DNA of 64,000 nucleotides from Paralvinella palmiformis (Eukaryota; Annelida; Polychaeta; Terebellida; Alvinellidae). Location: contig JAODUP010000012.1 of the NCBI GenBank assembly GCA_025642065.1, positions 1,770,501 to 1,834,500 on the forward strand, given 5' to 3'. A model generated the notes under the pieces. It ran no database searches. It was given only the letters and a program-made list of their open reading frames with translations, and was not told the DNA's origin. Position numbers and translations under genes: made by a program. Positions 32,010 to 43,536 of this stretch are shown here, one piece after another. The stretch's first letter is position 1; every line of letters starts with the position of its first letter.

Positions 32010-32660
32010 AATTCAGTCTTATTTGATATTCTGTATCCTTCGTTGTCATCTGGTGTACCACAGAGTTCAGTTATTGGTATATATCCATTCTCTTGGAGTC
32101 ATTGTGGGGCAATATATATATATCATTAGTATGCTGATGTCACACAGTTGTATTTGTAACTGGATCTTGACAATGAGTTAAATTCTCGACTTCACTGAAA
32201 CATTTAGAAGATTATATTGCTGATATTCAGCTATGGATGATTCCAAATCTTCTAAAACAAATATTATCTATTTGGCTTCACTACATTTAATATGATGAAT
32301 CCCGCAAAACATCAACATTGCGATATAAACTCTAGTTTTTTTTTTGACGAATAAATTAAAATGTATGAACCTACAATATCAGTATGCCGAACAGCTTACT
32401 ACAGTTTTTAGACCATCCACTGTTTAAAAACATTCTTGACACAAGAAGCACTTGTTACTGCGGTCATTACCTTTGTTACAACTCGTATGGACTATGTTAA
32501 TTTCATGCTAATTGGCGTATCTGATTATAACATCAATTGTCTTCAGCGAATTCAGAATAATGCAGCTCCCATAGTGAAAAGCACTAGAAAATATATTAGT
32601 TTCTTAAAAAGCTTAAATTTGTTCTGAAATTCATCTACAAGATTCCTATCACCGATAATT
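32010..32660 (+). pseudogene. CR1-like LINE, 3' half of reverse transcriptase
   Basis: Across shifted frames one reads LSSGVPQSSVIG (GVPQGSVLGP block), then YADVTQLYL (YADDTQLY with the second Asp changed to Val). IADIQ.WMIPNLLKTN follows, then the thumb QEALVTAVITFVTTRMDYVN, FMLIGVSDYNINCLQRIQNN and AAPIVKSTRKY. The order matches CR1/L2-type LINE C-termini. The catalytic box is broken, and no 5' part is attached. Confidence 0.82.
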
Positions 32661-32674
32661 AATGTATATCAACT

Positions 32675-32895
32675 GCCTCTATGGTCTAGTGGGTAAGAGC
32701 GTACGACTTTCTTACTCGTGGTCATGCTGTGCGGGAGGTCGGAGGTTCGAATCCCGGCCGTGACATTAGAATGGGGGAGTTTTTCATCCAACCAGACAAC
32801 TGGCAAGGTTTTCTCCACCGAAAAAGCGATATATTAGAACATTCTAAATTCGTTTAGAATTAAGTCCTGGTGATGAACCAGTAAATAACAAACCA
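32675..32895 (+). mobile_element. SINE family B, + copy
   Basis: The tRNA-like head is GCCTCTATGGTCTAGTGGGT (A box) followed by a B box GGTTCGAATCCCGG. The body includes GGGGGAGTTTTTCATCCAAC, TTTTCTCCACCG and AATTAAGTCCTGGTGATGAA. A second copy in the other orientation is at 52245-52472. It is read as a SINE rather than a tRNA gene because the two flanking bodies are alike. Confidence 0.88.
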
Positions 32896-33257
32896 AATGC
32901 GTTTGTCTCATATGAGGTAACTAAGCCACTTAAAATAACTGCCATTTCGTCCATTATTATGATTATTATCGTTCAAATATCTTATTGAATTTTACATATA
33001 TATTATTAATTATTTAATTATATGCATGTGTATATTTTCCAGTGAAATATAAAAAGCTATTTTTTCAACGTGATTTGTGATCTATGATCCCCTACACCAC
33101 CTCAACAAACTGTATCACACATACATCCTAGTGAACAAATCTCGCGATTCAAATAGACTTGCTTGGGCAGAATATGTGGATAACATATATGATATTTCCA
33201 GAGAAATCAGATACGTGTGGATTAACGTCGGCAAACCGGGATATGTCGAGCCGTGAT

Positions 33258-33261
<4 letters not shown>

Positions 33262-33294
<33 letters not shown>
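33262..33294. repeat. (AT)n microsatellite
   Basis: About 16 AT units. Confidence 0.95.
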
Positions 33295-33296
<2 letters not shown>

Positions 33297-33447
33297 GTGT
33301 AACATATTATACTGAAATTTGGCAATAGCCACTTATGTTTTAACATCATAACGTATTAATTAAATATGTACAGTTTTAAAATGAACACCACAAAGTTGCA
33401 TTATGATATCATATCAATCTAACGTTGTGATATCATAACGCTGCGCA

Positions 33448-33450
<3 letters not shown>

Positions 33451-33495
<45 letters not shown>
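33451..33495. repeat. (AT)n microsatellite
   Basis: About 21 AT units. Confidence 0.95.
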
Positions 33496-33498
<3 letters not shown>

Positions 33499-33892
33499 CG
33501 GTATCACCAAAACGTCTCTACCACTAGATAATTTATATTATCGTCACCATATTCAATACTAATATCTACGAAATTAGATGACTAATTTCAACTTCGCTAA
33601 TGTTAATATTAACGGACAGTGTATGTCATCTTAAATGGAAAATGAAACAGCCTTCATTTATATCAGTTCCTCCTTGAGATATAGGACATATTTTTTGCTA
33701 AAGAAAATAACTATTAAAAGTGTATAATAAAGGAAAAGTGGGGTAATTATATGATCATTCTGCGCATGTGCAAGAAAAAGGGAGCAATTTGTTGATTCCC
33801 ACACAATAGTGGTGACTTATTACAAACGGTTGTTAATAATACAAACATTTTTCATTAAAGTTGTATATATACTGTATATGGCGAACAAGGGA

Positions 33893-34134
33893 CAATTTCC
33901 GAAAAACTAAAATCTATCACCCTAGAAACACAAACTAAAGTAAAATTGTTGGAAAATAAGATAACTGCAGTCAAGAAGAAATAACCTTGTGTTCTATGGT
34001 ATCCTTGAAGGTGAGAGAGATACGCGCATGAGAACAATCTGAATAAAAAGTACACGATGTCTTGAAAGACAAACTCCAAATGGCCGAAGAAATGACCCAA
34101 TCCAGTCGGCACCAAAGTTGGTGGTCGTCAATCT

Positions 34135-34182
<48 letters not shown>

Positions 34183-34425
34183 TCAGTTGGAAGCAGCGCA
34201 CCGACATTCTGGAAAGCGTCAGAACAAAACTAAAGGGTTCTGGATCTGGTATCAGGATAGGCGAAGAGTTCAGCAGGGAAATGGGCGAAACCAGACGCGA
34301 TGCAAGTTGCGCGCGATAGTGGCAAAGCAGCATCACTCAGATATGAAAAACTTTATATAGACAATAAACCGTATGTTCTTGGAAATAATGAAGATGTAGT
34401 TCTATTGAGGTAGAATCCACGAGTA
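33893..34425 (+). pseudogene. LINE-3 ORF1 fragment
   Basis: A coiled-coil reading (LKSITLETQTKVKLLENKIT) leads, over shifts, to LVFYGIPEGERD-like text. Then comes VVVNLK, an (AT)n array and FSWKQRTDILESVRTKLKGS, and finally GSGIRIGEEFSREMGETRR and LYIDNKPYVLGNNEDVV. This is the RRM/C-terminal arrangement of LINE ORF1 proteins (coiled coil, then VVVKF...IL...KLKG...I.EDFS..V...RR). Several frameshifts are present. Confidence 0.72.
34138..34181. repeat. (AT)n array inside LINE-3 ORF1 codons
   Basis: About 21 AT units lie between - on the + strand - codons for VVVNLK and FSWKQR, where LINE ORF1 proteins normally read on. Confidence 0.92.
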
Positions 34426-34469
34426 CAAACAGACCACTCATAGCGGTCTGGCCATGGACCTGGACAACA

Positions 34470-36165
34470 TTTGAAAATAGTTTTTTAGAATATACATGGT
34501 ATTAACTCTATTACGAAATATGGTTCAGAATCAACAATGTCGTGTTTATAATCACATGATATAATATGCCTACTAGAAACATTGACGTCGACAGATATGA
34601 TATCCACATCACCCCTTTATGTAACTTATTTCCAGAATATCAGCAATATATTTTACATAGCCAACGCCGAAACAACAGAGGTAGATGCCCAGGTTTTGTT
34701 GTTGTATTTGTGAAATAAATTATTAACCCAGAAGTGTCATTGATAAAAAAAGTGGGATTACGTTTTATTCTTTAAACTTTGTAACGAATTCTTCAGTCTA
34801 GTAAAGCCCCTTATTTTAAGACAAAAAGGATGGTATAGTTGAACTTGATAGACATTGAAGACCCAGAATATGATATATTCCTAACAGGTGGTTTTAACAA
34901 CAAAACAAGCAACAATGATAATTTTATTCCTCTTGACGGAGTTCAGTACACTTCAGTACATTATGTTTACACGGTTGACGCATTCATTATCCCATGTCAA
35001 TCTCTCGATAGGGTAAACGTAAATACATTTGGATTATCACTGCTGTGAATGTGCAAAATCCACAGCATCCACGCGATGGATGGCCTGGTGAGTATACATA
35101 CTGCATGGATCTAGGTGTGGTCGATTATATGTTAATATCATCCAATTTGTTCAACTGTGAGAAAAATTTCACCGTTGATGATCTCGATGAAACTGATCAT
35201 TAGATAGACACGAAGAGTGATCACCATACTGAATGTGCTCAGTAAAGATGGAACGAAGACTAGTCAGTACACGTTTTTGATGTACTGAGCAGTACAATCA
35301 ACCGCGACGAGCTGAACAATGGTCTCTACGACGCCTTGGCAAACAATGACATAAACAAAGCAATGCACATTATGATTGATGTTCTACAAAGCTCAACTTC
35401 TAACACCATGGAAAAGTGGCAACAAAACGTTATCATCCACAAAAGGCCACAGTTAGAGATGCCAAATGGTGGAACAATGATTGCGAAAAACTAAAATCGA
35501 CCAAGACTATCACTTTAAATCAATTTAGAGGAAGTAGAACAAATCCTTATTTACAATCCTACTTTAAATCCATGAGCAGACGAAAGGAAATAAGCTTTAA
35601 AAAATAATTGTATGCCAATATCCCTGAAACTATACATTGGACTAACGCTTTGTGGAATGTCCTCAGAGGATGTAGAGGAACCTCGGTGTATCTAATAATA
35701 TATCTGATAATTCATGGTATACATATTTTGAAAATTTATTAAATAACGATCGTGACGTTGATGGAGATTTCAAATTGCAAATATTACAAATCGTGATTCC
35801 CATTGCATAAATTGTAAAACAAATAACATCTCACACGAATTGAATACTGATATAACGTTGTCAGAGGTTGAAGATAAAATAATAAATATCCAGGCATTGA
35901 TGGATTGCCATATGAAATGTTAAAGAACAGCAGACATGTTATAGCTAGGTATATGTGTGACTTGTTTAATGCAATTCTTATTACTAGTATGTACCTTGAT
36001 ATGTGGTGCAAAGTTATTATCAGGCCATTACGTAAAAGGGGATCTAAAAGTTAAGCCAATAACTCCAGAGGACTAACATTATTATGTACGCTTGGTAAGG
36101 TTTTTACAAAAATATTGAGCTCGAGAATGATGTATCAGCAACAAATATATCCCAATGAAGGTGCA
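34470..36165 (+). pseudogene. LINE-3 ORF2, endonuclease and start of RT
   Basis: Endonuclease pieces in order: CNLFPEYQQYILHSQRRNNR, RGRCPGFVVVFVK, then DPEYDIFLTGGFNNKTSN (the GDFNARTG block), and VVDYMLISSNLF and VDDLDETDH read across shifts. The linker follows (RDAKWWNNDCEKLKSTKTIT), then RT 0-2: YPGIDGLPYEMLKNS, WCKVIIRPLRKRGSKS and NNSRGLTLLCTLGKVFTKIL. At about 36165 similarity stops abruptly; the next RT block is found at 38455. Confidence 0.82.
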
Positions 36166-37284
36166 TGTCATGTATTTAAATGTGTATGCAAGCTGAATAA
36201 GGTTTACTCCTCTAACCGTTGGTCCAAAGGTGGCATAATCTTTATGAACCTCCACCTCGGGTCTTCGGGTTTTACTGTTGTAGTGTATGTATTGTGGCAT
36301 ACAAGTTGTTGTTAAATGTTATAATTCAATCATCAACTCATCATTGTCCTATCAGCATAAGGTTGAGTCTAACTGGGTTGGGTTGGGGGGGGGGCGTGGC
36401 TAAAGGTAATAAGGTATTAGCATAGGCTAGAAATTTTATTATTTTAATGTAGTTGATTGCTTAGTAAAATTAAACTAATTGTTGAATTAAATGTCGGGGG
36501 GAGGGGGGGTGGATATTAGGCTAACATTGCGCTCAGTAACTATGTTTTATGATTATTGGCGTACAATATATTAACAAATGGCTCAGATTACAGACTCATG
36601 TCTTGGTGTTTGCCTCAGATATACATAGAATATGTAAACTTGTTAATTGTCTGTTTGAAATATGTGTATAGTTCGAAATTACCTTATTTACTTATTTACT
36701 ACTTACTAAGAACGAATGAAAAAGTGTAAGTAAATAATGAACCTTTGATCGAAACTACATATTACAAGCTGTTGCTGATATAAAATTAATTCAATATCAA
36801 AATTATCGACATATTGCCAATTCAAGTTTTCACTATAACTATAGTCTTATAACATGGTAAATTTGCAAAATAAATATAAAATTGCCTTGGCTAAATTTCT
36901 ATTTACTAATTACAATTTATCTATTGAGAGATTTAGAGGAACATTGCAAATAAGTGAAATACTATGCATGGTTTGTGTAAATAACGGCATTCGCATCCTC
37001 TGTACTAACACCTCAGATCCACTTTCCTGCAAGGCATTCTTCCTGATAACTCTTTCAATGCATTTTCTTATGTAATGTGATGCACTAACAAATATATAAA
37101 TATCAATCTGTCTAAATATGTTTACCAAGCTCTAGTTGTTCATAACATGTTCAACAAGTTGTAATTTGGATCTTGTATATTTATGCACCTATTATTTGTC
37201 ATGGCCACAATTGAATAAATACTTTGTACCATCGGCCTCGGGCCTCTTAAGTACACAATAAAACTTATCTTATAAAATAATAAT

Positions 37285-37555
37285 AATAATGTATATTTAA
37301 TAAAGCGCCATTACTAGCAGGAGCCATTCAAAGGCGCTGTACAAATAATATGTAGTATAATAATACCCCAAATAGTAGGCGTGTTTTTAGAAGAGATTTA
37401 AAATTTCCAAGAGACCACGCATTTCTAATATCTGCCGGCTACCTATTTCACAAAGTTGATGCTGCAACACTAAACGCACAATCACCATATGACTCGAGCC
37501 GAGACACAGACATCTCCAATAGTATCTGACTGTATGACCTAAGTTTTCAGGATGA
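37285..37555 (+). mobile_element. Interspersed repeat, family of 4.5 kb copy
   Basis: It has (TAA)n, then AAAGCGCCATTACTAGCAGG and CAAAGGCGCTGTACAAATAA. It continues with AGAGACCACGCATTTCTAAT, TATTTCACAAAGTTGATGCT and CACAATCACCATATGACTCG. The order is the same as at 4518-5300, and it runs directly into a tRNA-like SINE head. Confidence 0.55.
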
Positions 37556-37803
37556 TGCAGGTAGCTAAAGCGTAGGATTCGTAATCGAAGGACCGTGGGT
37601 TCAAGGCTCTGGAGCTGCAATGCCGTCATATGGCGACTGGTTCACTCAGAGAGAAATGAGAACCTGACAGTTTTGCACATATAATGGCAGCACGCGTTGT
37701 ATGCTCTCTTGGCAGTTGAGGTTTGTGCTGGTTGGAAACAGGTCCGAGTTAGGGATAATAATATTGTAGTGCCTTAGAGCAGCTATTTAGCAGTTTTATA
37801 AAT
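37556..37803 (+). mobile_element. SINE family D, + copy
   Basis: The tRNA-like head has TAGCTAAAGCG (A box) and GTGGGTTCAAGGC (B box). It is followed by TCTGGAGCTGCAATGCCGTC, a TGGCAGTTGAGGTTTGTGCT middle and the tail GGTCCGAGTTAGGGATAATA...GTGCCTTAGAGCAG. Related copies are at 54690-54975 (-) and 55160-55285 (+, tail only). Confidence 0.82.
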
Positions 37804-38454
37804 ATTACGTATTATTATTATTATAATTTGTTCATGGATATTATTTTTACTTATTTTTATATGGTTCCCTGTGAAAAGCTAAATTTAAATATGTCGTTCG
37901 ATTTATCAAGAACAAGGAAAATATGCTATTTACGGAAGTACTAGGGGCTAAGAAACTTGCAAAGGTCTTCTGGAGAGAGATTTAAAATATCAATAACTGT
38001 AATACTCGTCTTATATCTAATGTGTATCTGGTGCAAAAGTGACGGTAGATCTTTGGTGTAAATATTTGTATGACCTATTAAACTTCCAGTGTCAGTATTA
38101 TCGCTAGAACTTGTACCAGTACTTAAAAGTTAAGCTTGTAAAATATCTTCTGAAGACAATTAGCTTCCGACTGCAATCACTAGTATAATTAACAAAATTA
38201 TTCAAATAATTAATCTTGGTAGAATTGAATTATTCCTGAGTAATAATACCATAATAATACCAAATATACGGAATATAGAATCACAAAGACTGATATATAT
38301 AGTTCAGGTCTTACTACTCCAAATCAGTTTTGCTTCAAGAGAAAGCGTGGAACAGATCTGTGTGTGTATCTTTGTGCGTGCGTGCGCGCGTGTGTGTGTG
38401 TGTAAATCAATGACTTTTATTGTTCACTTAATGCAGTATATATTTATTTGTATG

Positions 38455-39455
38455 TTTTTTATACGGATGTGGCATTCGACAGAGTAACTCACAGAACGAT
38501 GTTTAGGAAAGTAAACGACATGTAACTTCCTATATACATATTACGATTACTCATTTAATGGTATAAGAATCAGACCAGATAAATGTATATGGTGGGAGAA
38601 ATTTGATTACACTTGAGGTGACAAATGGTGTTAGCCGAGGAGTAATATTATCTCCGTACCTATTCAAGGTATATGTAAGTGAACTGAGTGACCAACTTAA
38701 AAATTGTAATGTTGGTTGTAATATGAATAGACAATTGATCAATCATACATGTATCCCGACGACTTGGTCTTGATGTCGCCACCAGCAGCAGCAGCAGGAC
38801 TATATCAGTTATTGTCTGAATGTGAGAAATTTGAAACGAGTCATGATGTATAAAATATAATGTGAAGAAAAATTGCTATCTTGATATTTATACAGCCTTA
38901 AAAGGATCGATGTTCTCTTCCTGACTTTAGACTAAAGGGTATTGTTGTTATATGTTGTTGTTACATATAAATATCTTGGTTGCCATATCACAGATGAACT
39001 ATTGGATAATATCAATAGACAGCGTATAGCATTGTACGTCCAAGGGAATAATATATTGGAAATGTTTACTATGTACTCCCTAGAAGTGAAAATCACATAT
39101 TTCGTTTATATGTTTAAGATGTTTCTTGGCATGACCAAAAATAAAGGTACCAGCTTCCTGTGCACACTGTTCGGTGTACAACGGTGTCAGTCTGTGTGGA
39201 CTTGATAATTCGGTGAACTATATTATAAACCCGATATAAAGGTTACCGCTTTGAGATTTAAGTCCAGGATACGCACACGCTGGATCAAACTGTTGTATCA
39301 GAATTATTGACAGAAATAACTGTAAAATGAATACTGCAGCCGGTCAAAATGCATGTTGTACACTGTATTCCCGATGTCGTCATTTGGACATGAGATCCAT
39401 ATATACTTTGTATATGTGCACTGTTGAGTTTGGAATAAAGCAATTAAATTGAATT
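38455..39455 (+). pseudogene. LINE-3 ORF2, rest of RT and 3' end
   Basis: It resumes with DVAFDRVTHRTMF (RT A motif), then GVSRGVILSPYLFKVYV-like text and HTCIPDDLVL-like text where YADDLVL is expected. KYNVKKNCYL, TYKYLGCHITDELLDN and the end GLDNSVNYI follow. The 3' UTR shows ACTTTGTATATGTGCACTGT, TGGAATAAAGCAATTAAATT and a GAATTGAAA tail, a normal LINE end. About 80 residues between here and 36165 are missing. Many stops. Confidence 0.8.
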
Positions 39456-39539
39456 GAAAAGTGTTCAACATATAGAGGTATGATTTGCAGAAAAGGACAT
39501 TTTCAAACCACTACAAAAAAGTAGTTACGCCTAATAGAA

Positions 39540-39540
<1 letters not shown>

Positions 39541-39573
<33 letters not shown>

Positions 39574-39574
39574 T
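39541..39574. repeat. (CT)n(CA)n microsatellite
   Basis: About 8 CT units followed by about 9 CA units. Confidence 0.95.
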
Positions 39575-39856
39575 GAGAAATTAAAAAAAATGAATTCTCA
39601 TAATAAGTAATCTGATAGTAATCAGTATATAAATATTAAATTATCTTTAACAGCCTAATTGTCTATTTGTAAAGTGACACTATGCAATATATAAATACTG
39701 ATAGATTGCATTTGGTTGTTTATTATTGCGTGTATGTTCCATAACAAAATAGATACGTGTAAAATTTATGTAGTAAACATTATGTATAGATAACAACACT
39801 CCGATGAAAATTAGCTTCTATTCAGTAATTATCCAAGTTCTATAATTGTTCCCACG

Positions 39857-39995
39857 GTTTTCCTGGGTTCAAATCTCAGCGTGGGTATGTCTGAAGGGTG
39901 TTTCATCATTCACTTCGCCTTATTACCTTTAGAGATACCTCGGCCAATTTAGGCTGCTTTATGTACAAAAGTAGCCGTAAAACATCCATCTACAT
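39857..39995 (+). mobile_element. SINE family A, 5'-truncated copy
   Basis: It keeps the B box (GGGTTCAAATCTCAGCGTGG), GTGTTTCATCATTCACTTCG, the diverged CTCGGCCAATTTAGGC and the tail AAAAGTAGCCGTAAAACATC. The A-box half is missing. Confidence 0.8.
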
Positions 39996-40679
39996 CAACT
40001 TAACTAAGGTGTCTGACAGCACATAGACATGTGGACAGGACAAACCTTTTATGTGTGTTTAGTTTAATATACATGCTATAGATCTAATCACATTTTTGCA
40101 TGATGTTTTGGGTCCCAGATTTAATCAAGCTAAGAGAACAAATGAATTATGCTACGTTCGTTTGATTAAGTCACTGTGACTTTCACATATCAGTGAAAAC
40201 AATGTACTACACAAGGTGTTTATATTAATCAGCGTGATTTAAAAAAAAAAAAAAAATTCAGTCCTTATTTCCAATTTAGTATACTTAATTATATTAAAAA
40301 ATAAACTGATATAGTATTGTTACTAGCAGATTCGTGTTTTTATTTTTTTCTAAAGCAACGTAAGAGAACCACAACAAAACCTAACATTTTGAGATTTGTC
40401 TTTGCGGCTCGAGAAAAACCTGTAATCATTGCTCCAGTGATGATGATGGTGGTGGTGGATGTATTCGTGCTGATGTTACTGAAAAAAAACAAAAATAGAT
40501 AATTTATCAATCAATTATCCGTAGCTATTGCATAAGGACATTAATTAAACTGAATTACAGGCGAATAGCAATGAAATATTCAACTGATCCAAATATCCTC
40601 ATTAGCATAGATACAAAGGAACGATTCCAAAACAAATCAATTCCGTGCAGTTTCGCCACCTTGATCTAGCGTCGGCTAT

Positions 40680-41843
40680 TTAATTATTCATCGGCATCTT
40701 GTTTTTGGCCATTGATTTTAATATAACAATTTCTTCTAATGACATGTCTTCTTCGTGTACAAGATTCGTGCCCTGAGAGGGGGCACCAATAAAAGTGTCA
40801 ACTCTCGTCAAAGTCTGTTTATATTTGTTCGCTTGATTCGCTTTCTTCAGTTTATGAAGTTTCTCATTGTCCAGTTTAATCTCTTCGGCGTTCTCCTCTA
40901 CTTTAAGCGCGTGTTTAGGCTTGAGTTGGCCGGTTTTCGACCGGACTGTGACAGCTATCGGGATAGGTCTCTCCAATGGAGGGTCTACACGATCCGGATC
41001 CAGGTGGCGTAACTTATCCCTGATTCTTGACATCTTTTGCCGGACGTCATATTCGAAATTATAGCGCACGCGCACGGGAAGGTGACCTGATAATGGTGGC
41101 ATGCTTTCTCGTTGGATTTGCCGAAATCTTCTAACTGCTAGGGCCATGGCGCCATCCGTAAATGAATCAAACTGTTCAGAACGCAGACTTCTAAGTTTAT
41201 AAACGTAAGATGGCAAGTCCTTGCTGGGAATGCTACTTAGCGGCAATAAACGTCCTGATCTGTCTAAAACTTTAATGGCTGGATCTCCGCGAAACAAAGG
41301 CGGCAACAAAGTATTATATTTCTTGTGACGTTGTGTGTTTTCCAAATCTCCATCTGGTTGATAGTATATACATAGCAAATCTCCACTGCCCTCTGGCCTT
41401 ACCTCCATCGCATGCATACCCGACTTCGTTCCGTTCGATTGCCGGTGCTCAGACATCGCTGGCAATTGGGACAGGCAATCAGTGACGTCAGTCAAATGGA
41501 TGTTTCCGTTAGCTGTTCCCTTCCCTCTTAGATGTGTCCTCGAAGTTGCCATGTCGTGATGTTTTTCCCTGTTTATTGAGTTGTTTGTTGTTTCGTGTTG
41601 ATCCTGAGTCGTCATAAACAGACTACCTGACCGATCTCCGTAGAGCTTCCGCCGCGCGTCACTGCGCAACTGGCGAAAATGATAAGATCTTAACTCGGCC
41701 GTAGTATCGCATTTATCCTTGTGTAGCAGTTGAAGATTTTCAGCGTGCTTCTTTCTGATATCCTGAAGTTTCATATTCAAATAACGGCCTTCTCTTTCGT
41801 TGGCAGATTTCATCTTTTGCCAAAATAACGCCTGCTTGGACAT
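40680..41843 (-). CDS. Intronless gene, 387-residue basic protein of unknown function
   Basis: A single uninterrupted frame runs from ATG at 41843 to TAA at 40680. I do not recognise the family. The N-terminus (FWQKMKSANEREGRYLNMKL, DIRKKHAENLQLLHKDK) is helical and charged, likely coiled coil to about residue 70. The middle is Ser/Thr/His-rich and probably disordered. Residues about 165-290 look more conserved (YNTLLPPLFRGDPAIKVLDR, LPSYVYKLRSLRSEQFDSFT, LAVRRFRQIQRESMPPLSGH, RVRYNFEYDVRQKMSRIRDK). The end is Lys-rich. There is no signal peptide, membrane segment or zinc motif. Codon use is more GC-rich than the flanks, which supports real coding. With no introns it is either a naturally single-exon gene or an old retrocopy; no poly(A) tail or target repeat is visible. 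Confidence 0.75.
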   Translation of the reverse strand: MSKQALFWQKMKSANEREGRYLNMKLQDIRKKHAENLQLLHKDKCDTTAELRSYHFRQLRSDARRKLYGDRSGSLFMTTQDQHETTNNSINREKHHDMATSRTHLRGKGTANGNIHLTDVTDCLSQLPAMSEHRQSNGTKSGMHAMEVRPEGSGDLLCIYYQPDGDLENTQRHKKYNTLLPPLFRGDPAIKVLDRSGRLLPLSSIPSKDLPSYVYKLRSLRSEQFDSFTDGAMALAVRRFRQIQRESMPPLSGHLPVRVRYNFEYDVRQKMSRIRDKLRHLDPDRVDPPLERPIPIAVTVRSKTGQLKPKHALKVEENAEEIKLDNEKLHKLKKANQANKYKQTLTRVDTFIGAPSQGTNLVHEEDMSLEEIVILKSMAKNKMPMNN

Positions 41844-42529
41844 GATGCCCGGTTGAATGTCGTATTTGTGTTATAGATTCCCGCTATACCTCTTTGATTT
41901 AGCTCTGTTCAATTATTGTCTTCACTATATATTCAGATGTTTCTTCACTGCAGCCTGATGAAGTAAGCGTTTCCAATAGTTTCTTGCTTTCAGTTTATTT
42001 TAGACGCATATGATTACAAACACGCCACTCCAATAACTTATCTACTGAATTTGCGTATAATGTTGCCGAGTACTATCCGCAAAGCAGAGCATCATTTACG
42101 TAGAGAAATAACACGTTTATAGAAAAATGTCTTCATAGAAACCCTGAATGTGTTCATAATATAAACATGAGTGCTGTTCTAAATGATCAAACTTCACTTA
42201 TAATTGCGTTTGTTTCGTCGAGTGTGCTGAACATCCGAACGCATAAAGAACCAAAATGTGAGTGATTTTGTTCGAGCAGGTGTGTAAATAACATCGTATT
42301 AATGCCCAACTGTCAATTTGTCTTTCAACGTAAGAGCTTTGTGTGTGTTTTTATTTAATGTAAGATATGGACGACATGAGCAACCAGGTAACCATGTTGG
42401 CGACATATTTGATAATTTACAAGGCACAATAGTAAAAGGTGCCGTCTCATGTCAAGATATTGCTCTCTCATTATATATATATGTCAACAGTACAATGTGT
42501 AGATAATCAGAAGACTACGTCAACAACAT

Positions 42530-42577
42530 GAATTATATCGTGTCGTATCTGAGTGTTTACTTTACGGTGTTCTTTTC
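42530..42577 (+). CDS. Possible signal-peptide first exon
   Basis: ATG AAT TAT ATC... gives MNYIVSYLSVYFTVFFSEQ, which looks like a short signal peptide, and ends at a possible donor (CAAG|GTACGC). No following exon was identified with confidence. Confidence 0.15.
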
Positions 42578-42733
42578 GGAACAAGGTACGCCAAGACATG
42601 GCCGCGAACATTTGTCGAACCTTGTGACTTAAATAAATAATTTAAAATATTGTACAAATTCGTAAAGACCTACTTCATTAAGTATTACGTTGAGCTCTGA
42701 TGGTCTGAACGAGAGAACAATCAATCAACACTT

Positions 42734-43209
42734 TTGTCGAGAGTCACGGTTCGCGACCCGTTTGAAACTGACAAAAAACCGTCGTATGTTTTCCAACAAA
42801 GGCTAAAATCCGAGAAAACCTCTAGGCTCACAACTTCGGAAACTATGTTATGTTATCCGCCATGGGTGGCTGATAACCGTAAATGGGATTACATTCTCCC
42901 TGAATTACAGTCTTGGATTTTCTGAAGAAGCATGGCACTCTGGCAGCGATACCACAAATTCAGCGCTATCTTTCCACAACTTCCCGGGCTTTTCTGGGAT
43001 TCCAACTATTCAGTTCTGGCTACATTACACTTGTCTATAAACAATCGATACTCATTACACTCACTTGTCTGTCAACCATCGATGTGCACTCTTCCGATTG
43101 GCTAAATCAGAGAGCTGCATTGGAAGGAAGCTTATTAGATCATATTAAGAAGTTATGGAGGTTTTTGTCAATTATCTCGCTATCGTTGATTGCAATTGCT
43201 GTTTTGTAG
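42734..43209 (+). other. Overlapping open stretches, unrecognised
   Basis: Two GC-richer frames overlap. The first (42734-42925) contains RVTVRDPFETDKKPSYVFQQ and YPPWVADNRKWDYILPEL. The second (42913-43209) contains FLKKHGTLAAIPQIQRYLST and ends in a hydrophobic stretch (FLSIISLSLIAIAVL). Neither has an ATG at its start or a known motif. A possible acceptor (CTGAATTACAG) lies at their junction. They could be exons of an unknown gene, or chance. Confidence 0.2.
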
Positions 43210-43326
43210 ACCAAAAGGAATGGCACCGAATGTTTAAAAACAACAATAAATAGCCTTTAGTAATCAAAAGATACCGATTGCAAACCCCAATCCATCAAAC
43301 AGTTCCTTAATTGTGACAACTCTACC

Positions 43327-43347
43327 ACACACACACACACACACAAA
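43327..43347. repeat. (AC)n microsatellite
   Basis: About 10 CA units. Confidence 0.9.
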
Positions 43348-43536
43348 ACTGGGTAATCAGTAAAAGTGTGAACTTTTCCTTCATTATGAACGTAAGCCAA
43401 CGACACAACACTACCAGATCATATAACAGATGATTGATCGATTATCTGTAATATGGTTTGAAGAGTTAAAACGTCCGATAATTGGGCTGTATCCTAGCTC
43501 CACGTGTTAACTAAGTGAATTGATTGAGTGATTAAT

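Larger units (their letters stand above)
36166..38454. other. About 2.3 kb of other repeats splitting LINE-3
   Basis: It contains G-rich runs (36381-36392, 36495-36509), a LINE-like 3' tail (CAATAAAACTTATCTTATAA and (TAA)n near 37255-37290), the interspersed repeat at 37285-37555, a SINE-D copy and a (GT)n tract near 38370-38403. No gene was recognised. Confidence 0.5.

Noticed and set aside
32675..32765. tRNA gene
   Set aside because: The A and B boxes belong to the head of SINE family B, which has a second copy with the same body at 52.2-52.5 kb, and no clean cloverleaf closes. The same holds for 12609, 37556 and 46226.
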